This document shows positions 48,018 to 61,393 of a stretch of DNA of 64,000 nucleotides, piece after piece. The stretch covers positions 61,161,560 through 61,225,559 of the forward strand of contig NC_134839.1 in assembly GCF_965363235.1 (NCBI RefSeq). Direction: 5' to 3'. Source of the DNA: Mytilus galloprovincialis (lineage: Eukaryota; Mollusca; Bivalvia; Mytilida; Mytilidae). Made by a program: the position numbers and the translations under genes. The notes under the pieces are model-generated. The model made no database searches. It saw only the letters and a program-made list of their open reading frames with translations, and was not told the DNA's origin. The number at the start of each line of letters is the position of its first letter. Position 1 is the first letter of the stretch.

Positions 48018-51000
48018 ATGACATCTGTACTCAGTCATATAAATCAGGAGGAGTCACATTATGCTCCTAAACAAGCATACTTCAATCCATATGAACAGAA
48101 TGGAGGGTATTACATTTTTCCTCTCATGTAAAATTCACATATATCTATATCATGATATCAGAAAGTAAAATGAAAAACTAAAATGATGCACATTCAAGTC
48201 ATTTCACATAATTTTGTTCTTTGAAACGATCATTTTATTGTCAATGAAACAGCTATCAACCTAAGAACAAGGCGTTGTTGTAAGCAAGCCGCCTGTCTGT
48301 CCACTTGCTGATTTTTTTTACATGGTTACCAGGGCTTTCCATTGAAATTGAAGTAGAAGGCTCAATTAAAAATATAGGCGGCTGTAACATGCGTTCGGCG
48401 AAGCCGGACGCCCACCAAGCTGTAAGCTTGGTGCCTTACGGCCGGGGTCTGGGGGCCGCTCAAGGCCCCCAGAAGCTCTGGCATAAATAGAGCAAAATCC
48501 TGCATTCTCGCAATCTCCTGGCACCTAATTTCATCTTTCAAATGACCATTATTTATGTATGAAATTAAAGAAAGAAAAAAAAAAAACTTAAAGAAATTTC
48601 ATTTTTTTTTATGTTAGTTTTTTATTTTCATTACCTTATGCTTAAAATTCATTTACTTTAAAGGAGTTTTATTTAAATAATCATCCGGTTTGTTACAAAT
48701 CTTGATCGATTTATTTTGCATAAATACGTGCATTTGTAAACAAATGACCCCCCTTTTCTCTCTTAAGACAGTTACGCGTATTTAAATCATAATTATTTCT
48801 CAAGCATTGACAGAAAATTGATATATCCTCTGATTTTCTCTTTTTTTTTGTAAACTGTTCAATAAGTAGGATACATAAATCATTAGGAAATGTTATTCAT
48901 TTGAGGTCGAGTCGACAATATTCTACTTTCGTTTTTGACCCACGTGGGCTTTGAAAAATGAACTTCAAAAGATACTGTTTTCCAGATTCTGAACAATATG
49001 ATCTACTACACTTTCTTTAATTTGACTAATAATATTCCATAACATAAGATTGTCATTCTATCTGATTGTCTTCACGTTTCAAAAGCCAAAAAAAACAACG
49101 AGTTAATGACTATCGGAACGTCTCTATTGTTATCGTTCAATGACCACCGGAACGTCTCTCTTGTTATCTTTGAAAAGAAAGAAACGATGCATTCTGACTT
49201 TAAATAGACAACCAATCAGTGACCTGAATTCATGTGAACTATATTTAGCCCAAGGTAAACACTGACTTTTCATCCTTGTTTATCGTGACCGCGACTTTGC
49301 GACAATACGTCTCTCGGCTGCCTGTAAACATTTGAAAAAGATATTTTTTTCTTTTTGAATTTATATTTTTGTCAGTGAAGTAGCCGGCACTTGAAGCCAC
49401 CGTAAGCGGCGGATTTCCGCCGGCTACCGGCTTCAATGGAAAGCCCTGGGTTACAAGTTTCAACATGAGAGTAACTTTGCCATGACCAAGTTATACATAC
49501 ACCTTATCGCCATTTGTCCGCCATTACTGGATATCACACAGGTTCCCATAAAATTTTGACTTCATAAAGCAAAATATCTGACGCCACAATGGAAAAGTGA
49601 TCTTTGTATGCGTCAAAAGTTCAAGTGGCAGGGTCAGCCGGGATTAGCGATAAGTACGTGTATTGGGCATACACCATAATGTTACTAGCACCACTCAGAC
49701 CTGCAACCTACGTAGCCTGATTTTGTTGGTATCATCCTGTTATTCATGCCTCAACCGGAATCCAGATATAGGGATCGTAAACAAGTCAAATCATTATTTA
49801 ATTAATTTTCGTCAAACATGTCAAAGGCAATCATCAATTCTGATTTTAAAATTATACTTTAATTTACATAGAAAAAAGATTTTTTCATACATGTATGTAA
49901 CACATGCGTGAAATTGTTTTTAGCAAATTTAGTATTAAAATGCAAATTGATTTCACGCTAAATTAAATGAGTGCAACTATTATCTGTTGTACAAATATAC
50001 ATGTTGTATTCAAACACTTTTAAAGATAATTAAGTTAAATAATAATAAAAGCAGGTGATTTCCTGTCAATTTGATAAACAAAACAAATCCAGAAATGAAT
50101 CCAGAACTATTGTACTTTAATTTGATCGCAAAACGTCCGGTTTCAATTTAGTCAAATCGAAAGAAATGTAAGCAGTGTCTGGAAATTAACCAGCTTGATT
50201 CATTAAAATCATTTCAATTTTATACTGTTGCCTTCCCTAAACTGTTCTTGAAGGTAATGGTGAGAAATTTACTCTGTAAATGCAATGAAACAGCAATACA
50301 AGTTCGTCAATTCTATGAATCTAGTGAAGTTGAAAAGGGGCACCTGCTTAAAGTCTTTTCAATCATCTCAAAATGACCAAAATTGTATGGAAAAATTTCC
50401 AGATCCTTGCTTTAAACTGCTATTTTCTGCTACATTATACAGTTAGTGTCAAATTGGTTAAAGTTTTACTATGATTTGTCAAATAACCTAATCCTGATTT
50501 GTCAGAACTCTCAAATAATTCTCATTATTTTTCGGAAAAAGAATAATGTGAATTGTCAAAATCAGTTCACTTTTATCGTCTAAAGAAATTATCCATTTAA
50601 TTGTCTGACATGCACCAAAAATTAACGTTCAAGTCATTTGACAAGAATCTTTCCGGTTATTTTTCATAAACAGGATAAAGGTACCCCCAATGAGTACAAC
50701 AGTCTGTTGTACCCATCTTAAAGAGAAAAAATAATTAGTCAAGTTAAGAGTACTTTTTAAAAGAAATTAGTTTGAGCGCTGACCATAAATCATTTAATGA
50801 GGTATGAATGCTCTTGACTTTGAAAATTGAAAATTTTTTGGTTGTATATTAGTATCACCTTGGCATCGTCTTCTGCGTCGTCGTCACGTGCATCGTCCGA
50901 AGACATTTGGTTTTCGCAATATAACTTTAGTATTAGTAAATAGAAATCTATAAAATTTACACTTAAGGTTTATGACCACAAAAGGAAGGTTGGGATAGAT

Positions 51001-54000
51001 TTTGGGAGTTTTGGTTCCAACAGTTTAGGAATTAAGGGCCAAAAAAAGGCCCAAATAAGCATTATTCTTGGTTTTCGCACAATAACTTTAGTACAAGTAA
51101 ATAGAAGTCTATTAAATTTAAACACAAGGTTTTTGATTATAAAAGGAAGGTTGGGATTGATTTTGGGAGTTTTGGTCCCAACAGTTTAGGAATAAGGGGC
51201 CCAAAGGGTCCAAAATTAAACTTTGTTTGATTTCATCAAAAATTGAATAATTGGGGTTCTTTAATATGCCGAATCTAACTGTGTATGTATATTCTTAATT
51301 TTTGGTCCCATTTTCAAATTGGTCTACATTAAGGTCCAAAGGGTCCAAAATTAAACTTAGTTTGATTTTGACAAAAATTGAATCCTTGGGGTTCTTTGAT
51401 ATGCTGAATCTAAAAATGTACTTAGATTTTTGATTATTGGCCCAGTTTTCAAGTTGGTCCAAATTGGGTCCAAATTAAACTTTGTTTGATTTCATCAAAA
51501 ATTGAATAATTGGGGTTCTTTGATATTCCAAATCTTACTGTGTATGTAGATTCTTAATTTTCAGTCCCGTTTTCAAATTGGTCTACATTAAAGTCCAAAG
51601 GGTCCAAAATTAAACTAAGTTTGATTTTAACAAAAATTGTATTCTTGAGCTTTTTTGATATGCTGAATCTAAACATGTACTTAGATTTTTGATTATGGGC
51701 CCAGTTTTCAAGTTGGTTCAAATCAGGATCCAAAATTATTATACATAAGTATTGTGCAATAGCAAGAAATTTTCAATTGCACAGTATTCAGCAATAGCAA
51801 GAAATTTTCAATTGCACAGTATTGCACAATACAATGTAGCAAGAAATCTTCAATTGCACAGTATTGTGCAATAGCAAATATTTTCAATTGCACAGTATTG
51901 TGCAATAGCAAGAAATATCTAATTGCACAATATTGTGCAATAGCAAGAAATTTTCAATTAATTTGAGTTATCTTTCTTTGTCCAGAATAGTAGTTGAATC
52001 AACTTAAATCATGTTTTATACAATATACAATATATATTCACTTTTACTACCAACTGATAAATTAAAACAATCTTTACCATTCAGTGATAACAAGCACCTT
52101 TTGTTACATTTTAATATTTTATGATGTATTTAAATGAGTAGTTATTGTTGCAGACTCCATTAGAAATTTAAATTGAGATCAGTTTTGGTAAAAGGGAAAG
52201 GGGGATGTGAAAAAAAAAATGATGGTGGGGGTGGGGTTAAATTTTTCTCATTTCAGATTTCATAAATAAAAAGAAAATTTCTTCAAACATTTTTTAGAGA
52301 GGATTGATATTCAACAGCATAGTGAATTGCTCAAAGGAAAAAAAAGTATTTTAAGTTCATTAGACCACATTCATTCTGTGTCAGAAACCTATGCTGTGTC
52401 AACTATTTAATCACAATCCAAATTTAGAGCTGAATCCAGCTTGAATGTTGTGTCCATACTTGCCCCAACTGTTCAGGGTTCAACCTCTGCGGTCGTATAA
52501 AGCTGCACCCTGCGGAGCATCTGGTTTATTATGGGCCCAGTTTTCAAGTTGGTCCAAATCGTGGTCCAAAATTAAACTTTGTTTGATTTCAACAAAAATT
52601 GAATCCTTGGGGTTCTTTGATATGCTGAATTTAAACATGTACTTAGATTTTTAATTATGGGCCCAGTTTTCAAGTCGGTCCAAATTGGGGTCCAAAATTA
52701 AACTTTGTTTGATTTCAACAAAAAATGTATATTTGGGGTTCTTTAATATATGATTAATCTAACCATGTATTTAGATTTTTGATGTTTGGGCCCGGTTATG
52801 AAATTGGTCCACATTGAGGTCTAAAGGGTCCACAATTGAACTTTATTTGATTTCATCAAAAATTGAATTCTTGGGGTTCTTTGATATGCTGAATCTAACC
52901 ATGTATTTTGATTTTGGATATTGGACCATAATAGGTAATATCCAATTTAAAATTTAAAGTTTTTAAGTTTAAGTTCTTGGACCACATTCATTATGTGTTG
53001 GAAACCTGTTTTGTGTCAACTATCTTATCACAATCCAAATTCAGAGCTGTATAGGTACCAAGCTTGAATGTTGTGTCCATACTTGCCCCAATGTTTAGGG
53101 TTCGAACTCTGCACTCCTATAAAGCTGCGCCCTGCGAAGCATCTGGTTTTCAATAAAAAAACATAGGGGAATAATCCAATCATTAAAAATATAGGAAAAC
53201 TGTCATTGATGATGAAATCACTTTTTCAGGACAGTGTTAGCAGTTGCGGGTGAAGATTTTTCAGTAATAGCATCAGATACAAGGTTGAGTCAAGGATTTT
53301 CTATACACACGAGGGATCTACCAAAGACCTATAAATTGTAAGTTAAATGAGTAAACATGGAATCTTTAATTTTTTGGTTGATAATATTTCTTGGTGGCAA
53401 ATGGTCTCAGTTCATGTAATTCATAGACGGTATTACCAGCCTATATGGCAAGTGCATTAGACTTTAATCTTGGTCAGTGTCGTCAGTTTTCATGCTGAAG
53501 TCTATAGTTCTTTCCTCAGGCACCAGCTTCTGGCACCAATATAATCATGATAATACAGTTGGTGTTTTGTTTAAGTTGTTTAAGTTTCCTATTTTACATA
53601 TATATTTCTTGTGCCTCTTGCACTCAGAAAGTATATATATATATATATATACATGTAATAAATGTAAATTTTAAGATATTTCTGTAGTTCATAATTGACC
53701 ATGTGATGTTTATTTTCTCAATACACCATATTTATTGAAACAACAGTTAGTAATTATTGTTGAACATGTTCATGCTGTTGGACAATAACAGAGATGGAGG
53801 ATTTAATGACAGTTTTGACAAGAAGCATAGTTAAGAGTTAATTTTCTTTTCTTTTGTAGGACATCTTCAACAGTTCTTGGAGCATGTGGTTTCCATGGAG
53901 ATACACTGACACTTACTAAGATTTTACAAGCAAGACTTAAAGTACGCTACAACTTTTGTTTTATTGTATAGATGGAAGTACCTTAAACATACATATTATT

Positions 54001-57000
54001 ATTGATATAATTCTAATCATTTGGTTTAAAAATAGTTTATAATATAAGCTGTTTTTGGTAGAAATCAACTGTATGCAAATTCACATACATGACATATACA
54101 TTTATAAGACTTAGTTGATTTCGGAACATTCAAATAGGAAACAAAATATGAATGTAACTCTTGTTTTGTAGGGTACTTATAACAATTTAATTTAACGAAC
54201 AGTTACAAACATTCCGTAGATTTTTTCCAACCAAAATAGGTTAACAGATGTACATGTATTGATATTCGTTTGTACACAGTCCATTTCTATCCGACGCAGC
54301 TCATTTGATATCTTTTGGAGAAATCCCATATTCTACATGTAGTTTAAACGGTATATATTTATATGACAAGCTATAACAACCTTTCTTATTTATGTGTTTA
54401 TAATGCGTTTCCTAGTTTTTACTTGTAACTTTAATTAGTTTGAGATGTTTATGTTTAAATTTATCTCCAAATCCTACAGTCTAAGTGCCCAGAAATTAAA
54501 ATTAAAAACAGAACATATGAAATAACTTTAACGTCTATGAATGGTATAAGAAAATTATATAGTTGTCATGACAATAATTGTCATCATGATCAAGTCAACA
54601 TTTGTTTTCCTCTATCTGTTGGTAAAAAAGACAGGTTCAAGCCAGAAGTATGTCAATTTATTATATGTGCAGTAACTAAAGCATAAATAATTTCTTGCTA
54701 TAGAATAAATATTTATATGCAGTTATATAATTATTACATGTACATGTTCATGATGAATGTACTTTTAATATTACATTTTGCACATTACCTTTTTGATTAA
54801 CTGATTATTGATTTTATTTAGCTTCATTTATTTCATCATAATCTGGATATAGGAATATTAATTAACAGGATTTGAAATGATAGTGGACAGAAAAAGGGTA
54901 CAGATAATTAGGGCCCCGCCGACTAAGGCGGGTCGCCCTATAGTGATCAGTCTGTCCGTCCGTCCGTCCGTCTGTCCGTCCGTCCGTCTGTCCGTCCGTC
55001 CGTCCGTAACACTTTAACTTTGTGTCCGCTCTATATCTTAAAAACCGTTATGATTTCAAAGTTTATACTTGACATCCATTTTAACCAACACCAGAGGGTG
55101 TGTCATGATGTATGTAAAACTTCCTAGGTCAAAGGTCAAGGTCAAAAACTTTGGTTTCAGTTGACAACCCTGTGTCCTGTGGTGAAGATCGTGTCCGCTC
55201 TATATCTTGAGAACCGTTATGATTTCAAAGTTTATACTTGACATGTATATGAACCAACACCAGAGGGTGTGTCATAATTTATGAACGACTGCCTAGGGCA
55301 AAGTTCAAGGTCAAAAACTTTGGTTTCAGTTGACAACCCCATGTCCTATGGTAAAGATTGTGTCCGCTCTATATCTTGAGAACCGTTATCATTTCAAAGT
55401 TTATACTTGACATGTATATAAACCAACACCAAAGGGTGTGTCATAATTTATGTGCAACTTCCTAGGTCAAAGGTCAAGGTCAAAAACTTTGGTTTCAGTT
55501 GACAACCCCATGTCCTATGGTAAAGATCGTGTCCGCTCTATATCTTGAGAACCGTTATCATTTCAAAGTTTATACTTGACATGTTTATAAACCAACACCA
55601 AAGGGTGTGTCATAATTTATTTACAACTTCCTAGGTCAAAGGTCAAGGTCAAAAACTTTGATTTCAGTTGACAAACCCATGTCCTATGGTAAAGATACAA
55701 TTTTTTAATGCACATTATTCACAGCGGGGCCCACAGAGATGGCTCCCATCTCAATGATATCTAGTTCTAACTACTACTATGGTCAGTTTAGAGGTTAAGA
55801 GCTTCTTAAATGGGGCAAAAAGTAAGTCATACACCTATTACATACACAGCAAAGATGACAAGAAACATCCCTTATGCTTTATGACTAGTGTTTGCAAAAA
55901 AAAAAAATCAAATGGAAACTGTCTTTGATACACATATTTGGATTTGCTAATTATTTCCAACTTTTTCCCCAGATGTATGAACACGAACACAACAAGAAAA
56001 TGTCAACAACAGCTGTAGCTGCCATGTTGTCTACCATGCTTTACTCCAGGAGGTTCTTCCCCTTTTATGTCTATAACATTGTAGCTGGGCTAGATGAGGA
56101 AGGTTAGTTCAATAGTTGATAATTATCATGATTATATTGCACAGAGACTTTGAAGCTTTCTAAGATAACAAAAGAATAGAATGTATATTTTTTTTATTTC
56201 AACAAAATGTTACATAGAACAGACATTAGTTTTACTTTTCAAGCATGGATACAAAGCATCTTCATTGAATCCTAAAGTTTATATTCTAATTAGGTCCATT
56301 TGGAATCAATACTTCTGATATATTATTGGTATAAATGGTGATCAGTTGCATGTTGAATTTGAGGCTTCAAGCTTTCAATCATTCTTAGGTGGCTTTGAAA
56401 CTGATAGAGTTTGAATGTTAGGTTTTCTCATTATGTGTGTTTAAGGAGAAGTATTTTACAACCCAATGTATCATGCGACTATAGCATCTTTTTAAAGCAG
56501 AATCAAGGTAACAATCTGTCATCCTTTATTAACTTTTTTATTATTTTTAGCTCACCTGGCCCAAAGGGCCAAGTGAGCTTTTCTCATCACTTGGCGTACG
56601 GCGTCCGGCGTCGTCCGTCGTTAACTTTTACAAAAATCTTCTCCTCTGAAACTACTGGGCCAATTTCAACCAAACTTGGTTACAATCATCATTGGGGTAT
56701 CTAGTTTAAAAATTGTGTCCGGTGACCCGGCCAACCAACCAAGATGGCCGCCATGGCTAAAAATAGAACATAGGGGTAAAATGCAGTTTTTGGCTTATCA
56801 CTCAAAAACCAAAGCATTTAGAGCAAATCTGACATTGGGTAAAATTGTTTATCAGGTCAAGATCTATCTGCCCTGAAATTTTGAGATGAATTGGACAACC
56901 CGTTGATAGGTTGCTGCCCCTGAATTGGTAATTTTAATGGAAATTTTGCTGTTTTTGGTTATTATCTTGAATATTATTATAGATAGAGATAAACTGTAAA

Positions 57001-59394
57001 CAGCAAAAATGTTCAGTAAAGTAAGATCTACAAATAAGTCAACAAGACCAAAATGGTCTGTTGATTTCTTTAGGAGTTATTGCCCTTTATAGTCAATTTT
57101 TAACCATTTTTCGTAAATCTTAAGTTATCTTTTACAAAAATCTTCTCCTCTGAAACTACTGGGCCAAATTAAACCAAACTTGGCCACAATCATCATTGGG
57201 GTATCTAGTTTAAAAATTGTGTCTTGTGACCTGGCCAACCAACCAAGATGGCCACCATGGCTAAAAATAGAACATAGGGGTGAAATGTAGATTTTGGCTT
57301 ATAACTCTGAAACCGCAGCCTTTAGAGCAAATCTGACATGGGGTAAAATTGTAAATCAGGTCAAGATCTATCTGCCCTGAAATTTTCAGATGAATCTGAC
57401 AACCTGTTGTTGGGTTGCTGCCCCTGAATTGGTAATTTTAAGGACATTTTGCTGTTTTTGGTTATTATCTTGAATATTATTATAGATAGAGATAAACTGT
57501 AAACATCAATAATGTTAAGCAAAGTAAGATTTACAAATAAGTCAACATGACGGAAATGGTCAATTGACCCCTAAGGAGTTATTGTCCCTTATAGTCTATT
57601 TTTAACAATTTTCATAAAATTTGTAAATTTTAACTAACATTTTCCACTGAAACTACTGGGCCAAGTTCATTATAGATAGAGATAATTGTAAGCAGCAAGA
57701 ATGTTCAGTAAAGTAAGATGTACAAACACATCACCATCACCGAAACACAATTTTGTCATGAATCCATCTGCTTCCTTTGTTTAATATTCACATAGACCAA
57801 GGTGAGCGACACAGGCTCTTTAGAGCCTCTAGTTTATATTGTATAAAGTTTATGGCTAGACATCTAAATTTTTGAAGATTTTTTTGTAATATTCCATTGG
57901 TATTTGTAATAATACTACTAACACATACAGTTCATTCATTTTGATAAAAGGTTTTAGAAATATGTTTTTGGCCTTTTTGTAGTTTTTAGATGCTTCATTA
58001 AATTGAGAATGGAAACAGGGAATGTGTAAAAAAAAACAAGTAAACTGTATGCACTTATTTGAACAATAGTGGATGGTTGTGTCATTATCAATCATACCAC
58101 ATCTTCCTATTTTTATATAAACTAATGAGATTTGATATTTTATTTGTAGGTAAAGGATGTGTATTCAGTTTTGATCCTGTAGGATCTTATGAAAGGGAAA
58201 CATACAGAGCAGGAGGATCAGCCAGTGCTATGTTACAACCTTTACTAGATAACCAGGTTAGCATGACAAAAAAAAAAAAAGACTAGAAAAGATTTTGAAA
58301 ATATTTAGATAAAAATTTGGACATCAAATAATGTCCTAAGAAATCAAATTGCTTACCTTTTTCAAAAATGATAATTAGAAATCAAATCATACACCTTATA
58401 CATGTATAATATTGAATTATAGTATTAGGATCGAATTGAATCCTTTCTATTTGTTTATAAAATAAAAGAGAGAATCAAATTATATACATTACATGCCTTA
58501 TACATGAATATAAAATTTATGTACATCATAGGTTCAGTCAGAGAAATATCAAATGGCATGGTATAATAAGGCATTATTTTTGGTGCAAAGGCTACATATA
58601 TTTATTTCTTTGCCAAAGTAGGTTGGAGTTTGGGTTCGAGCATTTCTTCAATAATTGCAACTATTGATAGTTTTTCAGTTGATGAATATTATTTAGAAGT
58701 GGAAGACCACACCAAATTTGGGTGACCTTTACCACTTTTCACATATTTTTGCTTGGTTTTGCATTAAGATAAGTTTCAAAGCAGCTATTCACAAATCAGA
58801 GAGAACTGATCTTTTTGTCTAACAGGTGACACAACATGTTTAGTGACTAAGTTCTACAGTTAACTTAGATAACCATGACTTGAATTCATTTATGGATGAA
58901 TGGCTATATTTTTTTTTATAAAGGTGCAGATCCAAGCAAATACAAATCTAAGTGGGGTTATCCTTTGCAAGTTGATGCATCATTTTCAGTAAACGAAGAT
59001 GTTCTTGAATTATATGACCTTGATATTTAATAATGATTGAATTTCTTTCAAATAAGAATGGGATTGTTCTAAAAAAGCTAAATGATATACATGTACTAAA
59101 TTGGCATTAAAACAATGTTAGTTATTTACCATTTATACAATGTATCACACATGACTGGTATGACAAACATGAAATAGATGCTTGATTTTGATTATTTTGT
59201 ACTTTTAGATTGGTTTTAAGAATCAACATGGAGTAACCAAAACACCTTTATCACAAGAGAAAGCTATTAAATTAGTTAAAGATGTGTTTATATCAGCTGC
59301 AGAAAGAGACATATACACTGGTGATGCTATTGTATTAAACCTAATTACAAAAGATGGAGTTAAAGTGGAAACTTTCCCTCTGCGTAGGGATTAA
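48018..59394 (+). CDS. PSMB1: 20S proteasome subunit beta type-1 (beta-6)
   Basis: Exons 48018-48106, 53230-53337, 53860-53941, 55973-56102, 58150-58256 and 59209-59394 (TAA at 59392-59394) join in phase to 233 residues; the vertebrate protein has 241. Signature segments: [99 protein letters not shown] and [20 protein letters not shown]1 is the non-proteolytic beta-6 subunit of the core particle: it keeps the Ntn fold but lacks the mature N-terminal Thr, in agreement with the sequence. Introns 1, 3 and 4 carry long dispersed repeats. A poly-A signal AATAAA is at 59465-59470. Start chosen as the first ATG in the only exon that gives the conserved [11 protein letters not shown] stretch. Confidence 0.96.
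48330..49448. mobile_element. DNA transposon-like element, 6-bp target duplication, no transposase
   Basis: Ends are inverted: CAGGGCTTTCCATTGAA at 48330 and the reverse complement at the right, ending 49448. GGTTAC is duplicated outside both ends (48324-48329 and 49449-49454). About 1.1 kb, non-coding, in PSMB1 intron 1. It carries a GC-rich hairpin cluster near its left end and a cggcggatttccgccg palindrome near its right end. Superfamily not assigned. Confidence 0.85.
48391..48493 (+). ncRNA. Cluster of four consecutive hairpins
   Basis: Stem-loops follow one another: GCGTTCGGC/GCCGGACGC with loop GAA (48391-48411); CACCAAGC/GCTTGGTG with loop TGTAA (48413-48433); CTGGGGGCC/GGCCCCCAG with loop GCTCAA (48449-48472); GCTCT/AGAGC (48475-48493). 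The stems are perfect apart from one G-T pair. The packed GC-rich block stands out in AT-rich sequence. Function unknown; a structured RNA or a structural end of the element are both possible. Confidence 0.65.
49455..50834. other. PSMB1 intron 1, no recognised content
   Basis: AT-rich intron sequence without recognised repeat, exon or RNA gene. Confidence 0.45.
50835..52527. repeat. Long dispersed repeat, copy B
   Basis: Matches 535-2030, with an extra left part (about 50835-51190) holding two units of aaggaaggttgggat text. The 35-bp minisatellite is at 51747-51960. The right end reads gtataaagctgcaccctgcg. Lies in PSMB1 intron 1. Confidence 0.8.
52528..53150. repeat. Long dispersed repeat, copy C (internally shortened)
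   Basis: Directly follows copy B. Repeats gggcccagttttcaagttgg units, lacks the minisatellite, and ends again with aaagctgcgccctgcgaagc. Tandem or nested copies of one family. Confidence 0.7.
53630..53652. repeat. (TA)n microsatellite
   Basis: About ten TA units in PSMB1 intron 2. Confidence 0.9.
54910..55745. repeat. Dispersed element of four units of about 170 bp with a (GTCC)n tract
   Basis: A GTCC/GTCT tract (54952-55007) precedes four near-identical units containing gtgtccgctctatatcttga, caaagtttatacttgacatg and tcaaggtcaaaaactttggt. Bounded by gggccccgcc on the left and gcggggcccac on the right, which are inverted. Lies in PSMB1 intron 3. Confidence 0.85.
56550..57835. repeat. Long dispersed element with inverted ends and an internal duplication
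   Basis: Left end tagctcacctggcccaaagg (56550) and right end aaggtgagcgacacaggctc / gagcctctagt; the outer ctcacct and aggtgag are inverted. A unit of about 470 bp (tctgaaactactgggccaa, gaccaaatggccgcc-like text, ctgccctgaaattt) occurs twice and part of a third time. The palindrome ggcccaaagggcc lies near the left end. In PSMB1 intron 4. Confidence 0.75.
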
Positions 59395-59464
59395 CTTCTA
59401 TAATCTCATTGACTTAGTGCTTTGTTTGTAAAATCTCCATTATATTTCACTGTGACAAGTTCAT

Positions 59465-59470
59465 AATAAA
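59465..59470 (+). terminator. PSMB1 polyadenylation signal
   Basis: AATAAA 71 bp after the stop codon. Confidence 0.7.
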
Positions 59471-59479
59471 ATATCATAA

Positions 59480-60099
59480 AACATGGTTTCTTGTTGATTT
59501 CTGCCATTTTATATAAGTTTCAAATTGCCAAATATCAACATACAATTCTTAAATTGTCTCAAATCATTTCAATCCAATACCTTATTTGTCATGGAAATGG
59601 GTTGCTCATTCTGATAACATAATTGTAATAATACATACAAAGTTAAACAGGAATTATCAAAATGTCAAAACAATTAAGCAGACTACCCCAAACACCAGAG
59701 TCTTCCATAAATATACTTAAAAACAATAACAACAGATAGTTGGACTTGATACAGGAACAAGTTTTGGTGGGGTTGAATCCATCTTTTGTGATTACAAAAA
59801 CAAACTACCTTATATGATGTGATTTATTTACTGTTTATTGGTACTAAATACTGAAAAAGTTTGTAATTGCTTGGAAAAATTTAACAGAAATGTAAAAAGG
59901 GCAGATGGATAAAATAATAACAGTCTGGTTTGAATTTTGGGATTGAAACAGTTGTACATGAATCTTCTAGTAACAGTACAATGATTGTTCTATTCAGGTG
60001 AAAACCAAAAGGAGAAGATGTAAATAACTTTTAAGATTTTCATTTATATCTTTTTAAAATTGTGATAATACAAAACTAACAGGCATTCTGTGAGTATTG
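59480..60099. other. Intergenic stretch, nothing recognised
   Basis: AT-rich sequence downstream of PSMB1, without recognised content. Confidence 0.45.
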
Positions 60100-60760
60100 C
60101 ATTGCAATACATAGTCCCCTAACAGTTAAAAAAATCATTGTTTTGGAACAAAATTTGAACTTCATCTATAAATTGTCATGGTGTAGACTATAAAACAAAT
60201 ATCAATATCTTCATGATGAAGTGTTGAAAATTGATTATTTTAAAAAGTTAATTTTCAAAGTCCAAGTACCATAACTGCACAAAATCATCAGACCTGAACA
60301 AAATTCGAACTTGATCTGAAACGTGTCATGATAAAACTATATACCAATTCTCAAATCAATATCTTCAAGAACTACCAAAAAAATTGTGGAAATCTGCTTC
60401 TTTTAGGGTATTTTCTAAGTCTAAGGACCATAAATCTGCACAAAATCATCAGACCTGAACAAACTTGAACTGTAACTTGTCATGATAAACTATATACGAA
60501 TTCTCAAATCAATATATTCAAGAACGACAAAAAAAAGTGGACAACTGCTTATTTTATTGAATTTTCTTAGTCAAAGGACCATAACTTCAGTCTGGAACAA
60601 AATTCTAACTTGATTTGTAACTGGTCATGATAAAATCATACACCAAATATCAAATCAATATATTCAAGCATGACCAAAAAAATATGTGGAAAACCTGTTT
60701 GACGGACAGACAGATGGACAGAGTTCAAATCTAAAGTTCGGTAGGGGACCGTAAAAACAG
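60100..60760. repeat. Dispersed repeat, four degenerate units of about 140 bp
   Basis: Each unit carries gaacttgatctgaaacgtgt-like text, atcaatatcttcaagaac and caaaatcatcagacctgaac variants. The end reads gacggacagacagatggaca, then tttaccgtcccctac on the reverse strand. Confidence 0.75.
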
Positions 60761-61054
60761 GTAGTTAAAAATCTAGGATGTCACAGGAAAGCCAATTATA
60801 AGCATTTTGCAAAAATGGAGTTTTTTTATTTGACCTTCAAGACCTATAAGGAATTTGAAAACCAACTTAAAATTGTACCAAACTGCTCATTTATGTTGAT
60901 GTCTCTCTTATAAATATCAGTATTTAATTTGTCCTGAATTTGCTTGATATATTTGCAACTAAACATTATGCAAACAACAATGAACCGTTTTATACTTGAC
61001 ATGTGTAATCAGAGTGTGTGTCAACGTTTCATAATAGCCTAAGACAGAACTAAT

Positions 61055-61140
61055 ATTATCTGAGCATCACTGATGAGTATTATGTAGAGGAAAAGTGGGT
61101 CTGGCATATCAAATTATTAGCCTGGTACCTTTGATAGATA
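61055..61140 (+). ncRNA. Hammerhead-type sequence, decayed
   Basis: GCATCACTGATGAGTA, a weakened stem II, GGAAAAGTGGGTC, TGGCAT. The first core box and the cleavage triplet survive; helix III does not. Followed by the family flank attagcctggtacctttga. Confidence 0.6.
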
Positions 61141-61393
61141 TTCACAATTGTTTACAATGTATGACATCATATTCATTCAGAATAGATAAAGATACGTGTT
61201 TTCTTTATTTTCTGTACAGACGATTATCCATTGATTATCACTAGAACTTACGTGCAGGACACACTCAAAACTAACACTCATATGATGAACGGTCAAAATA
61301 ACTTATAAGACGTATGACCGTGTACTATGTATTTTCCTGAATTAATTGTAAGCTATTTAGATGGCCAAAAATACTGCCTATGAGCCTGAAGAA

